Source: Sipunculus nudus
Taxonomy: Eukaryota > Annelida > Sipuncula > Golfingiida > Sipunculidae
NCBI GenBank assembly: GCA_026874595.1
Contig: CM049315.1
Coordinates: forward strand, 73,356,401 to 73,420,400
Direction: 5' to 3'
Length of the DNA stretch: 64,000 nt
The stretch's first letter is position 1. Every line of letters begins with the position of its first letter. Shown in pieces: positions 10,403 to 22,452 of this stretch. The notes below the pieces were generated by a model. That model saw only the letters and a program-made list of their open reading frames with translations. It ran no database searches and was not told the origin of the DNA. Both the position numbers and the translations under genes were made by a program.

Positions 10403-12927
10403 AATATTTTTCACCATGTCGTCTCCCGGGCTCCGTAACAAACCCATTTTATTGTTTTCAATTTTTTGCGGCCTGAACCCCCCTCCCCCTGACCGAACCT
10501 GGGGAATATTAGTGGGTTTTTCATTGGCCCTCCTGGGTGTGATCCTTATTTTTCCTAATTCCTGGATCCGCCCCTTGTGGTGCTATCGCACGTTTTCTTC
10601 TGGTAGTCTAGCAGTCTGATAGGGGGACCGGGCATTGACATCCGCATAAAATGTTTTGCAGTTTGATGACCTTTGGATCTCCTTATTAATAGTAGGGAGG
10701 GTGTCGTCCTGACACCTTTGGGCGTTTCGCATAAAACCCATTAATATGCAAATAAGCCGTCGCCATTATTGGTACTTATAGTTTTGCTTATATGTCTTTT
10801 GTGAACCATATCAAATTACTATTAAATTAATTTTCAATATGCAAATTGGAACTCGCCATTAGGCCATTAATTGTTCCTCTACCGGAGCTGAAAAAAAAAA
10901 CAAAAATAACAATTGAAAAAAAAGTATCATCGTTAATTAATTTTGTTACCAAGTCATGTCATTAATATGCCACTGACCAATGTAAACTAACATAAATAAA
11001 ATAAGAGACTTTTTTTAACTATTTTATAAACTTTTTTCATAACACTCACTTGATACACGTGGTTACCATATTCTATATCATAGGCTGTGGTTTAATTATC
11101 TCAAATCCAGTTTTATGTTCTTTCAAGCATTTTTTCTTCAAAATTTTCTTAACACTCGATTGAGCAGGGTAAAATCAAATATGATTAAAATATGGCACCA
11201 GTTTTAAATATCAAACATATACATAAAATATTTTAACAGAAAGATCATTAACACATCTTTCATTGATTATGAGAAACCTATCTACGTACACAACTTAAAG
11301 AATAATTTCTCCTCAATTTTAAATGAAACTTACCTATAAGAGGCGTTGTCGAAAAATATGACATAACTGATATCCAGGAAAATTTTACAATCTTAAATAC
11401 TTTTTTTTCAGATAACAACCGTTCAAATGTTTAAGTTAAAGCTTTGTTAAAATTTTAAATCATGGTGTTTGGCATTCATTTTTTGTCAGCAGAGTGTTAC
11501 AAATTCATTAACTTATAAAAGATGTTATAAAGATAAAAAGAAAAAAAATGAATGCCTAGATATTATTCCAGGAATCTGTCACAAAATTTCACTGTAAAGT
11601 TGTGTCTTTTTTGAACAGATAAAATACCGGCAAGTACATTTTAAAATGAATAAACTAAATTAACATTATTTAAAGTCTGAATACCTTAAGAGTAAATAAT
11701 AAGAAACATGAAAATAAAATGTAACCGTGCAACCTTTGTTTCGCTTTCATCAGGTAAAACCCAAAACCGTTTACCACATAAAACTACTTAATAAAAAAGG
11801 AAAAATCATTATTGTTTCTTGTTAAGTACTCTGTTGACATATGCTAGATATATAACTCTTCCATTTGTTACATAATTTGAACCAAAATTGTATTAAAATC
11901 AAAGAGCAAACTGTCTGTTCAATGTAAGATTTATTATATATTTTGTCAATAAGATTTACACCCTTCATTGGAATATGAAAAACCGGCATGTTTTATGAAA
12001 TGCCCACAACCGTATATTCCCATCTTCATCCGAGGATTCGTTCAGAAAACCAGTGCTCTGAAACCAAATCCTTGCTGAACTCGCACTGCGGTTTTAGACA
12101 TATGATTATCTTGATGTTATCATCGTGGTTATGACGTATGTGGGCGATAACGGGAAGCTGAAGGTCATTCTTGAGAGGATATAAACGGAAAGGCCGAACT
12201 ATATTCTTTATATGATATATAAAAAGAACTGATAAATTATGTCATGTGTATAACTGTATAATCATAATTGATAAACTCTGATGATAAAGTCTGACAGCCC
12301 AGTTCTTGAATGGACCTCGTCAGTATGCCGGCTTGAATGACTGATCGCCACCACGATGCAGTGCAAGGTCCGTTACCTGACGATGTCAGTCCCCGTGGCG
12401 TTTAGATAAGTATGTGTATGTATCACTCATTCAAATATATTCACTTGGTCTTTGTAATTTCTAATCATCAATATGTTCTCTTTAAAATAATATAAATTGT
12501 TATCCATTTTCAATATTGCATGTTGATCGCCGCTCATGGCGCTCATGCTGATCATATGACATACCAAGGCGAAACTATCTCACTCCTACGAGGCTCATGA
12601 AGACCTCAGGACACTCTAAAGCTGTGCTCTACGGTGATCTGGCCCATTTATGAGAGCTTAGCGAGATCGCCTTCTAGTGTGATAAGGGTTTAAGCAAGGT
12701 TTATGTGTCACTTTCAGACACTGCTTTTCACCTAAGCGTCCTTGTTCTCTGTTATTTATACGGTCTGCTCTCATTTATTTGCCGCCCATTTATCCGCCAT
12801 ATTCTCTTCCGAGAACTTAGTTGAACAAAAACTGTATATCTGGTACACAAAAAAGGAAATGACATGGGCGACAAATACGACAACGAAAGCGATGGACGAT
12901 GACGACAGAAAAAAAAATCACTATGTA
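10403..12927. other. Gene-poor region, no coding sequence recognised
   Basis: About 10430-10600 is a mosaic of GC-rich phrases, including TGGATCCGCCCCTTG, of the type seen in dispersed repeats. From 10.65 to 12.7 kb the sequence is AT-rich with no supported exon. Short open frames lack splice sites or similarity. Confidence 0.45.
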
Positions 12928-14050
12928 TTTGGTTCCATTTCTGAGCTTACTCTGAAATAATATAAATCTAAACCGTGTTTACTTGAAACATAATATCTTC
13001 TTATTTAAGACCTCATACTTAATTAGTGTAAATATGAACCGTGTCACACAGACAATGAAAGGTATGTATGTGTGTGTGTGTGTGTAAAAAAAACCGCCTG
13101 CCAGTCACCCAAGATCCTGGATGGGAAATTCACGCCATGAGGTAGGTTGGCAGAGAGGATAATTTTTTTAATATAGCGCCAGTCTCAATATAAAATTTCT
13201 GCTTAGCTGGTTTTACAATAGATTCAAATGTTTAAAAAATGTACACACAAATAAGTGGTATATACAGTAACACAGTATAGTTGTAAAGTCCTCTAAATTC
13301 AGGAGTAGTTTTCATATACAACGTTTTCAATTCCGATATAAAACGTTCATAGACATCCACAGGTCTATAATGAGTTGTTCAAAATGCATGGCCTAGTTTT
13401 ATTTTATTGGCGTCTCTGGTGCTTATTGCCAATTGTTTATAAGAATATTGATCTTAAAAATATGCTGCAGACAAACTGGAACATGAAGCATTATTTTTTT
13501 ATATAATATAGAATGAAAAAAATAAATAAATCTTTAAACAGTTTTTAAAGTAGTTTATAAAATCTAGTGGGTTCGTTTTTTTCTCCATCTCTTAAACATT
13601 AACAAAAGGGAATCCCTTGACCTTAGTGCTCTTACTTACCTTTACAAATCTGAGACCTGTTTGATATTTATTTGTGACTCCCCACCAAAGGTACATATTT
13701 ATATTGTTTTACATCAAAAGTGAACTAAGCTCCTGTGGTACCTACAAAATCACATACAAGGCTGATCAACAGAAAATTTCCATGTGATATATCTTTGCTA
13801 GAACAAGAGGTAAAGGATAGACACCCTTGTTATGACTTTTCATATTCTTTTGTGAATATTTCACTTAAGCTTCCAGCCAGTTCTTTAAAACGGCTTACGT
13901 CTCTTATGTTGTTTTCCGATATATGCCTTACATGCCACGACCACAATACACCCCCGTGCTTCCTAGTTAATTCTAATGCCAGTTTTAATGCTCGCCATCT
14001 ACGCTCAAGGTTACGCTTCCAGCACATCTTTCCTTATGTCTGTTTAAGAT
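12928..14050. repeat. Segmental duplication, copy A
   Basis: Copy A aligns in direct orientation with 15690-16935 over nearly its whole length. Shared landmarks include TTCTTATTTAAGACCT, GTGGTATATACA, ATGCTGCAGA(C/T)AAACTGGAACATGAAG and CTTAAGCTTCCAGCCAGTTC. The copies differ by many substitutions and small indels, and copy B gained a long (AT)n array. It carries a decayed minus-strand reading frame near its right end. Confidence 0.8.
13830..14027 (-). pseudogene. Decayed reading frame in duplication copy A (unknown family)
   Basis: A 65-codon open frame rich in Arg/Lys/Leu/Trp (contains RALKLALELTRK and FKELAGSLSEIF). Its paralogue at 16655-16987 matches closely (LALKQGYELTRK) up to the codons for NNIR, after which copy B lacks two bases and changes frame. 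Conservation of protein sense in two diverged copies suggests it was once coding. No start, splice sites or domain were identified, and I do not recognise the family. Confidence 0.4.
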
Positions 14051-15159
14051 GCTTATCTTGTGGGATAAATTCTGTGCACTTATGTGTACTAAGGGGTCTG
14101 CTGTATGATAGTGTTTGTACTGACAGGGCTTTGACCATGCAGATGAAATCACATCAGTGCATTATACATTGTTGTCAGGATTACAGTGCAGTTCTGCAGA
14201 TAATAAATCTACAATCTCTTACTTCTAATGATTATTAATATAACATTTTCTCAAAGAACACTGATTTTTAGAGTATATCATGGTTTCGTGAGAAACAAAT
14301 GCCACATGCTGGAACGTTGGCCTTCCCCATCTCCGAATTTTCATATAACACATATGATATTTTTTCTTATTTAAGAGCTGAATTTTCAAAATCTGAAAAT
14401 AATTCTTACATCAAGATTATGTACCTATCACCAATATATTCTTTTATTTACAACATATTCTAGACACCCATTACCGACATATAATAATATGTCAGGAAAT
14501 AGTAACGAAGGAAATGATTAATAAATCTAAGATTCAACACATATCATATTAGAATAAGAGATGGCTTTATCTATATAGTGAATATAAATCGAAAATATTG
14601 ATTTGAAAATATTGATTTGAAAATATTGATTTGAAAATATTGATTTTTCAGCCATGTACAATTTTGTTTTATACTTTCTTTTCTTTTTTTCTCTTAATAT
14701 TTTCCTGGATTTGAGTCTAAAATGTCACACCCTGTTAAGCAGGACCTCATGATCTAAGCGGGCCTTCAATTGATACCGATACTCGATTAATCTTTTGGAG
14801 TTTCTTTATGTTTTCTATAAATATTCCCCGATCAACACAGGTGTTTACTCATTGCAAATATGGTATATTTTACAATCGATGCATCGCCCCATACTCCAAT
14901 AATGTTGCTAGAGTGTAAAATTAAAACCTCTCCTATTATATCAACAGGGCATGTGACCGACCACCAATTTTGTTAAATTACAAAGCAGGTGTCTCCATTG
15001 AAAAGCAAAGAGCGGATTACTAGTATACCTGCTTTTGAATTTAATACGACAGACTGAATTAGCCTTTCTGCCTCCATATTGTAGGACACTCGGCCCAAAC
15101 AAGCAGAGTGTTCTGTGAGCAGCATATAAATAGATGATGCTGATCAATATAATAAGGAG
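14051..15159. other. Spacer between the duplicated segments
   Basis: AT-rich, no gene recognised. It contains a short perfect tandem repeat at 14591-14647 (listed separately). Confidence 0.4.
14591..14647. repeat. Tandem repeat, GAAAATATTGATTT x4
   Basis: Four consecutive essentially identical 14-bp units in AT-rich sequence. Confidence 0.9.
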
Positions 15160-15360
15160 CGTAGTGGCGTAATGGTTAGGGTGTGTATTTGTGAACGCAA
15201 GGTTGTGGGTTCGCGTCCAGTTCTGATCACCGTCTGCGCTAAGACTCCTAGCCAAAGTCTTGATCACAAGGGTGCGCTCTCTCGACCCAGGAGTGAATTG
15301 GTTCTGGTCATGGGCGGCAAGCAAATGTAGAAGGAATAACCTTCAAGCGCCTGATATGAC
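15160..15360 (+). mobile_element. tRNA-derived SINE
   Basis: The head GTAGTGGCGTAATGGTTAGG supplies box A. GGGTTCGCGTCCAG, about 45 nt later, is a near-consensus box B. A tRNA-unrelated body follows, ending about 15350 in CTGATATGACTGCATGG. This is a different family from the copies at 20951, 36082, 39188 and 46901. The minus-strand ORF over it is not a protein. Confidence 0.65.
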
Positions 15361-15689
15361 TGCATGGTTTGTAGTTACAAGAATGAAAAGGCCCGAAAGA
15401 CCGGGAAGTCAACGTGTTACGTCGGATAAACCTGACATCGCCAGTTTTATCAGGTTATCCACCCCTAACTTTACCTTTTTCATAAGGGTGTTGTTTTTCA
15501 ATATTTTCCAATAAATCCTGAGGAATTAATTTTTTTACACGCAGTCAGGTAGAGGAGCGTCAATACGCCGGGGGGGGGGGGTATATATCCCCCTCCGCAT
15601 CAAGCAAGGAGGGATTCATCCCAATGATACTAAGAGTATAATTATTTTATATTGGAAATGGAATATATTAATTTTTACAATAACAGACT

Positions 15690-16540
15690 TTCGTTCCTTT
15701 TGAGAGTTTCCTTTGAAATATTTTGTATCAAAACCGTGATTACTGGAAACATATTACCTTCTTATTTAAGACCTTATCCTTAATTAGTTTATAGATGAAC
15801 CGTATGGTATGTACGTGTGTGTGTGTTCATAAAAAAACGCCTGCGAGTCACCGAACACCTTTGAAGAGAAAAAATTGACACCTCTGAGCGGAGCGGGTAG
15901 GCATAGAGTATAATTCATATATAGCACCAATCACAATATAAGATTTCTCCTACGCTGGTAATACAACCGACTCAACTGTTTAAAACATGTACAACCAGAT
16001 AAGTGGTATATACAATAAAACGTTATAGCTGTTTGGTATCTCTTAATTCAGGAGCAGTTTAATATAGATTTTTTTTAAATTTCTGATTTTAAATGTTCAT
16101 ATACATTCACAGGTCTATGATGCAGTGGAGAAGTATTCCGTAATACATGGCCAGGTTTTATTTTCTTGGCTTCTCTGGTGTTTACGTCCTGTAGGTCTAT
16201 CGACTCACTTTACATGAGAACCGTTCTAGGTGTTACTATAAAAAATTGATTTTGAAAAATGCTGCAGATAAACTGGAACATGAAGGATTCTTTTTGAAAT
16301 TAAAATTAAAAATAAATAAATCTTTAAAAATGTAAAAAGTAGTTTTATAAAATCTAGTAGGGCTGTTTACCAGGAAATGTATCCAAGGAATGTAGTTGCA
16401 GCGTAAATGACATAACTCTCTCCATCTTTTGAACATCACCTTAAGAGGATCCCTTGACTTAGGTGCACTAACAGACCTTTACAAATCTGAGATCTGTTGA
16501 TATTTATTTGTGAATTCCCACCACAGATATATATATATAT

Positions 16541-16622
<82 letters not shown>

Positions 16623-16935
16623 CTTCGGACTAAGCTTCTGCTGCACGTACACATTCACGTACAGGGCTGATCAAAAGTAAATTTCCTTGCGATACAACTT
16701 TTGCTAGAACAACAGGTATTTGATGGAAACCCTTTCATATCCTCCTCGTGAATAATTCTCTTAAGCTTCCAGCCAGTTCTTTGTAGCGGCTTACGTCTTA
16801 TGTTGTAATCCGAAATATGCCTTTTATACCACAATACACCCCGGGGCTTTCTAGTTAATTCGTATCCCTGTTTTAATGCTAGCCGTCTTTGCTCAAGGTT
16901 AGACTTCCATCGCTTATCTTCCATTAGGTCTGGTC
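15690..16935. repeat. Segmental duplication, copy B
   Basis: Partner of 12928-14050 in the same orientation, about 2.75 kb away. It starts near CGTTCC...TTTGAAAT...AAACCGTG and ends near CTTATCTTCCATTAGG. Copy B is longer mainly because of the (AT)n array at 16526-16620. Confidence 0.8.
16526..16620. repeat. (AT)n microsatellite
   Basis: About 95 bp of AT dinucleotides with one ACAC interruption, inside duplication copy B. The Tyr/Ile pseudo-ORFs over it are artefacts. Confidence 0.95.
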
Positions 16936-16987
16936 GTAATTTTGAGTCATTTATAAACATAAATAAACTAAAAAAAATCGGGACCAA
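16655..16987 (-). pseudogene. Decayed reading frame in duplication copy B (unknown family)
   Basis: A 110-codon open frame whose first two-thirds matches copy A (WKSNLEQRRLALKQGYELTR). After the codons for NIR, copy B lacks a GA pair that copy A keeps. Read in the other frame, copy B still resembles copy A's FKELAGSLSEIF segment, so the present C-terminal half is out of frame. Treat it as a pseudogene fragment of an unidentified family. Confidence 0.4.
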
Positions 16988-19900
16988 GAAAAGAGGTTGT
17001 AATTGTCGGGTGGACGCGATTGTGGGGTGGTCGTACGGCGGGGTTCCACCGTACTACTGGTACTCGGTAAATCTTTTCGGCGATGTAGCCATTATAAAAC
17101 ATACTATATTTGCAATAAATAAACACCAGTGTTGTTTGGGGGATATTTAAAGACAAAATAATGAAACATGTTCTTTATAACATTTAAACATTTTCATAGT
17201 ACATTACATGTCATTGTCTTGGAGATAGTGACGGAGCCTGTATATCTTTATCTTTTAAACAACTTGACCATTCAAACTTCCTCTGAGTTAGATAGATCAT
17301 TTGAGTGGCAGCCATGTTTACTGTAGTTCCTTATCAGCCACCTGCAGCGCTGTAGTCGGACCACCATTAGTGTGATGAATGTGATTGCCCTCATATTTTC
17401 ACTGGTTGGTTTATCTGCTGTGTTTAGGTTCTTTATTTTCACTGTTACGTTCCATAATGGCTTGAATTGAAGTTCAGTCATGGAGATTGACAATTGGAGG
17501 GTTTACTTCCTGGTATTAATTGACAGGAAAATACACCACCACAGTTCAGTGGTCATTTTGACTTACCTCATTGAGTCAAAAGCTATTGACTAGCCTGACG
17601 TGACGAAATGCAACTGGCAATGGAATGTACTGAAAAGCAAAGGGCTGCATTGTTTCCCTGGTACTCAGTTATAAACATGTAATAAGTGTAATATAATTAT
17701 GATTTTAGCCAAGATGTAATAACGGTAATTTGATTCCTTCAAATATGAATTTCTTTTCTTATGTTATTTATCTTGATTATCTTGCTAGGGCGACATGGAT
17801 ATACCCTTTTTTGGTCTTGAGGTATTGGGAACAATACCTCCGATATATCAAAAGGCCCGGATAGGTTATGCCATCTGCAATTATGTCAACAATCTGTGCT
17901 TCACCTACAAGAGGAAAAATATTGGTAGTACTCCATTGTTGTTTATAATCAACAACGTATCCTTCTACATTTGGACTTGGGTAACTTTTACCTTTTTTTT
18001 ATAATTCTCCTATTTTGCCTCGTTTCCCAAGACATGTATCAATTTTATGCTTTCTACGATTGCAGCGAGACACCATGATATTTCGTGCTCGGCAGTACTT
18101 TTAGAAAAATTATGATGGTGAAAAAAATCATATGATTTCCCAGCTTTTGATCGTTTGAGCTTTGTTATCCGGGTCTAAATTGATAACAGTGTGTCTTTTA
18201 CCTGCCCGGGCAAAGGGCTTTCAGGAAATGAATTTTAAACCCTTGTAAAGAAACCTTTCTCTTCCAATCAGCTGACCATACTACTCGCTATATTCGTATC
18301 TATGTCCTGCCTCTTAAATAAGTTTGAAAGACATTCCATACATATCTCTAAAAATTTGCTCATATTCCTCCTTAGGGGAATAGGGCTTCTCTGGTAATCA
18401 GGTGTAACAGTATGTCAACCTGTATCTCCAGTTCATTATGTCGTCTTAAGAATCATATTGGGAAAATGTAATTTATAAGCATTTCTGTAGAGCGAGCATT
18501 ACACAAGTATACGTCAAATTTGTTCCATATATCCATATTAATCATGTATATGTAAAAGAACATCACCTGCTGTATCCCTTACAGATTGGTGAAGAGCTGA
18601 CTAAATCGGAGTTCTGGCTTATCATTGTTTTGAGGTGAGGAGGGATTGGGGGTGCTATTATTCCTAGCTACACCTTATATTCTGATTCGCTGAATAAACA
18701 GTAAATCATGGGATTATAACACAGTAACCCTGATCGATCCTAAATAATATTACCATTTCTTGGTTTATTCTCTGATATTATCTGATTCGGATCGAAATCT
18801 GAATGGTCAAATATGTTACTATATCTGACGTATATCTACCTTCGGAAAATTAGCAGTAAATATTTAAGGAACCTAGAATTTGTTGTGATTCCAATGAGTC
18901 ACCTAAGTTATAGAAAAAGCACCACTTTTACAGGAGAGGTTGTGATTCATGATTGGCACCATCTGAAAAACTACAAACAGACCAGTGTGACACTCAAATA
19001 TAACTTATCTTTGGGCAAAAGTATTTTAACAATGGTCACAGATTTTTTATTCAGCTCAGTTTGCTGCGTCAGGGGAAGTTCCCAGTTATCGCTTGGTGAC
19101 TGCAAGCACCTTGTTCATTATATGTTATAATGTTGACAACCTCTAACTTGAATAAATAACGTGATCCACAACAAAATAAAACCTACGTAGCTTCTTAACC
19201 TTCCAATAGCAGAAGGTTCAAGTCGAAACACACCTCTTCCAGTAAGGGCTGCTTGAGTCGGCCGCGACCACTCAGATATTCGTCTCCATGGTCAACTATC
19301 GTCGGAATTCGAATGGAAAGCGTTCCTTTTTTTTTAATTTTGTTTGGTACCTCAGTAAGATAACAAGGTTACTTTTTTCCCATTTCGTCATTCCTACTGT
19401 TCTTTCAACATTGAACAAATTCTTGCCTTCAAGATATTACTTATTTCATTAGGATCATATTTAAAACATTTATGTGCATGTAATTTGCCTTAAATTAACC
19501 TTGATCCAGCGTTTGTTAGGCCATTATCTAAGCCCTTCTGTACACATTTCTACGCCACTGATGTATTTAGAAGCTCCAGTGCAGTTTGTGGATATTATAG
19601 AACGGGGCTTTACAGTCTTTCACCCAGAGAGCCTACCCTTTACTAAGATGCCTCCAACCGCCTACCGAACCTGAAAATCATGATCAATAGTGCACCCGAT
19701 GTTCTTTCATATTGAAATTTCATATTCATGACTGAATAAGCCAGCCTGAGTATATATGTTACTTAGAGCTCGCTTTTTGAATGGTGATTGGAGTGTCTTT
19801 GCCAGCTATGTTAATGAGAGCTTTGGCTGATGAATAAAGTTTTGGAGATATATATGACCAATTCACAACGATAATCAGACAAACACTTAGAGCGTCTACC

Positions 19901-20950
19901 CCGAGGCGTGATTGATAGATCATGTATTTGTCTACTTTAAGTAGGTAAGGTCTTATTATATTATTTTTCAATTGCTTGTTTCCAAACCCTATATTTCCTT
20001 AGTGAAAGAAATTTTTAAATTTTAATTTCAAATAATTTCTTGAAACAAAGGGCAATTATCTGGATATTTTTTTGTGTTATGTCAGGGAACTGCTGTTAGG
20101 CATCGGTCAGATTGCTCAAACTGAAGATGTATTTTTCAAGTTTCATGTGGAATAAAGTCTTTTCCATGGCCTGTGGATTTATGTACATCGAACGATAATT
20201 GGATTTCATTCATTGAGTAATAGTTGGATTTTATCTTAATGGAATTAAATTATTTAAATTTAAGAGAACTAAATACGTTACTCAACCCCACGTTGACTTG
20301 CACTCGTTTGATATTGTGTTAATAAATATATCTTAACTAGATTACTGCTGTTAAGAATTCAATCAAAATGCACCCATAAAATGTCTACCTTTCAAACTTA
20401 TACATTTCAAACCGACAGAACTCCAACATGTCTTTCGATAGAGTTTAAATCCAAAAATGTATGAAAGTCTTCCAACAAAGGTCACAAGTCCTACTTTTTC
20501 AGCTAATCAAATAAGCTGGTGCTGCAATTAACTAACACTGACTTCTGACTATTTTGATGATTTTCAATTATTTGTATTCCAGGAATACAGGTAACATTCA
20601 GTTCAGTGATTGCCCTGTACTAGAATGTTGTGGAACTAAAAATGAATGTATTTATTTGTAATGTTAATTGCTTTTAATGTGTTTCCAGCAGAGCTGAGGC
20701 TACTGTTGGCATTGGATGCCGAATGGTATTAACATAAACTCCGGCAGGAGACTTAATTTATAAAAAAAACTTGACTTTGCGGATATCCCTTAAATTATAC
20801 ATCCCACTTCAAAGTCCCATATTTAGTTGATATTCGAAATGTATCAGCCATTTCATTACTTGTCTATCATAAGTAGTAAACCGATCCCCGTTCAACATGG
20901 CACATGATTTTTTAACAAGTTTATATAGATCAGTATACCTAAAACGTAAC
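16988..20950. other. Gene-poor region
   Basis: No supported exons or named repeats in about 4 kb. Small frames such as 17795-18004 and 18813-19130 lack splice context and similarity that I recognise. A weakly repetitive GA/AT composition is all I can report. Confidence 0.4.
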
Positions 20951-21193
20951 AGCTTCTGTGGTCTACGGGTAGAGGAATGAACCCATAGCCGAGCTCGAAT
21001 CTCAGCCGAGATGGTGAGATTTTCATGGTCTGCCCCCGCCAAGGGTGAGCACTCTGCAAGTTAAGAGGGACGATTACACACCCAGGGTCCGCGGGTGCAA
21101 CGTGCTGCTGCCCTGTCATATAGTCCGAAATCAGATTTGAATTCCTCAGGTGTACATACTAAGCATTAAAATTAAGGCAATTACCTCTAATAA
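20951..21193 (+). mobile_element. SINE family V, copy 1
   Basis: The head AGCTTCTGTGGTCTACGGG (box A region) is followed by GAGCTCGAATCTCAGCC (box B) and a tRNA-unrelated body. The tail reads GCATTAAAATTAAGGC then AATTACCTCTAATAACA. The tail is shared with copies at 36082, 46901 and 39188 (reverse), notably the words GTCCGAAA..., GCATTAAAA... and TACCTCTAA. Copy 1 lacks the middle block seen in copies 2-4 (GGTTAACGCC-type), so it is internally shortened. Confidence 0.75.
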
Positions 21194-22396
21194 CATATTT
21201 AAAAAAAACTTCACATTCAGATATGAAGTATTTTCGACTTATTCATATTACAGATAATAATTCTCGGAAAGAAGCAAACACGCTTCTGTACATGTTTCCC
21301 TTCATCATTCGTATAAGCCCCTCACAGCATGAAATCTGCCGAATAATTGTTATCCTCTACAGTACAAAAAAATCAAATATTTCATAAACTGTTATGAGGT
21401 GCAAAAATGGCAATTTGTTTAAATGTTTTATTTGTGGTTTACAAGATATGAAAAATAACGTTATCCTGCAAGAGTTAAAGCTTTTCATGGCATGAAATAT
21501 GTCAAATAATGTTTATGATTCCCAGAAAAAAAATATTAAAAAAAATATAGCAAGTACTATTAAGAGGTATAAAAAGAAAATTTTTGAAATTCTTATATCT
21601 GAAATCAAATTTACAATTATTCTGCTTGACATCAAGATTTCGGCCTAGTCAAGCCTATTATGCCATGTATCCCAATGTATTGTCCTACTCTAGATAAAAG
21701 TGTGAACAGCCTGGTGGTATAAATAAATTGTGCGTATGGTATTTGTGTATAAACGAGTAGTACTGATCTTTATTTTGCTCAACTTGCCAAATCTTCCTAA
21801 TATTCTTGGTTGTACGTTTATATGTTGTGTATCTTTGTATAATTATCTATTGTTATATGTTTTACATCTAGGGTCTCCACAGGTGCATTATATTTGACTT
21901 GAGCCATAAAGTTACAAAAATTCAAAGGTACACATGATTAACTTTTCTGCTCACGGTGTCCAATGTTCCGACTTGGGAAGAATTAAGAATAATACATGAT
22001 GAACAGCCACATGATGTAACAATTAAATGAGGCCAGCTTCATAGTACTGTTTTATAGTACGATTAAAATATATAATATAAATACATATTTCTCTTCAGGG
22101 GCCTTCAAAGCAGTGATAACTTGAAGTATGTTGGTGTCAATGAAAGTTTCACCATAAATCAAATCACCGTTCAGTATGAACCACAGACCAAACAACCCTT
22201 CCTCGTGACGCATGGAGTCAGGGGGGGGGGGGGGGGGCGCTTTTAATGTTTCGCCGTCGACCATTGCTAGTGTCCATGGCACCAATATAGAGGACGCTTT
22301 ACAGATCGTAACAACAACCTTCAGGTGTGCTTCATTTCCCCTAAACCTGCTCGCAATATTGGTTATATATTATAGAATTTTTTTTTATTAATTTCT
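21194..22396. other. Non-coding, with a 17-G tract
   Basis: AT-rich sequence without supported exons. A run of 17 G at 22221-22237 lies inside a spurious minus-strand frame. Confidence 0.4.
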
Positions 22397-22452
22397 TGTT
22401 ACGGAACCTAATAATAACAGATCACGTAATCGTGACGAGCATAAATTTTGTT
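22397..22452 (-). mobile_element. LTR end fragment in reverse orientation
   Basis: TGTTACGGAACCTAATAATAACAGATCACGTAATCGTGA matches the reverse complement of the 3' end of the LTRs at 33663-34424 and 60207-61087. Only about 55 bp are present. They abut a plus-strand gypsy leader (GCTTGTCCGGGAGG), so the orientation is opposite to the element that follows, a sign of rearrangement. Confidence 0.6.

Noticed and set aside
10051-10438. ORFs with repeated IRAHEL/ARITNP peptides on both strands
   Set aside because: Translation of the 21-bp palindromic array; 21 is divisible by three, so frames stay open without selection.
15160-15360. A tRNA gene (also considered at 9552 and 39388)
   Set aside because: Box A/B are present but acceptor stems do not pair and each is followed by a SINE body.
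16436-16654. Tyr/Ile repeat ORFs here and at 28943, 53443, 61475
   Set aside because: Artefacts of (AT)n arrays.
20809-21119. Overlapping ORFs as host genes
   Set aside because: They lie within SINE copy 1.
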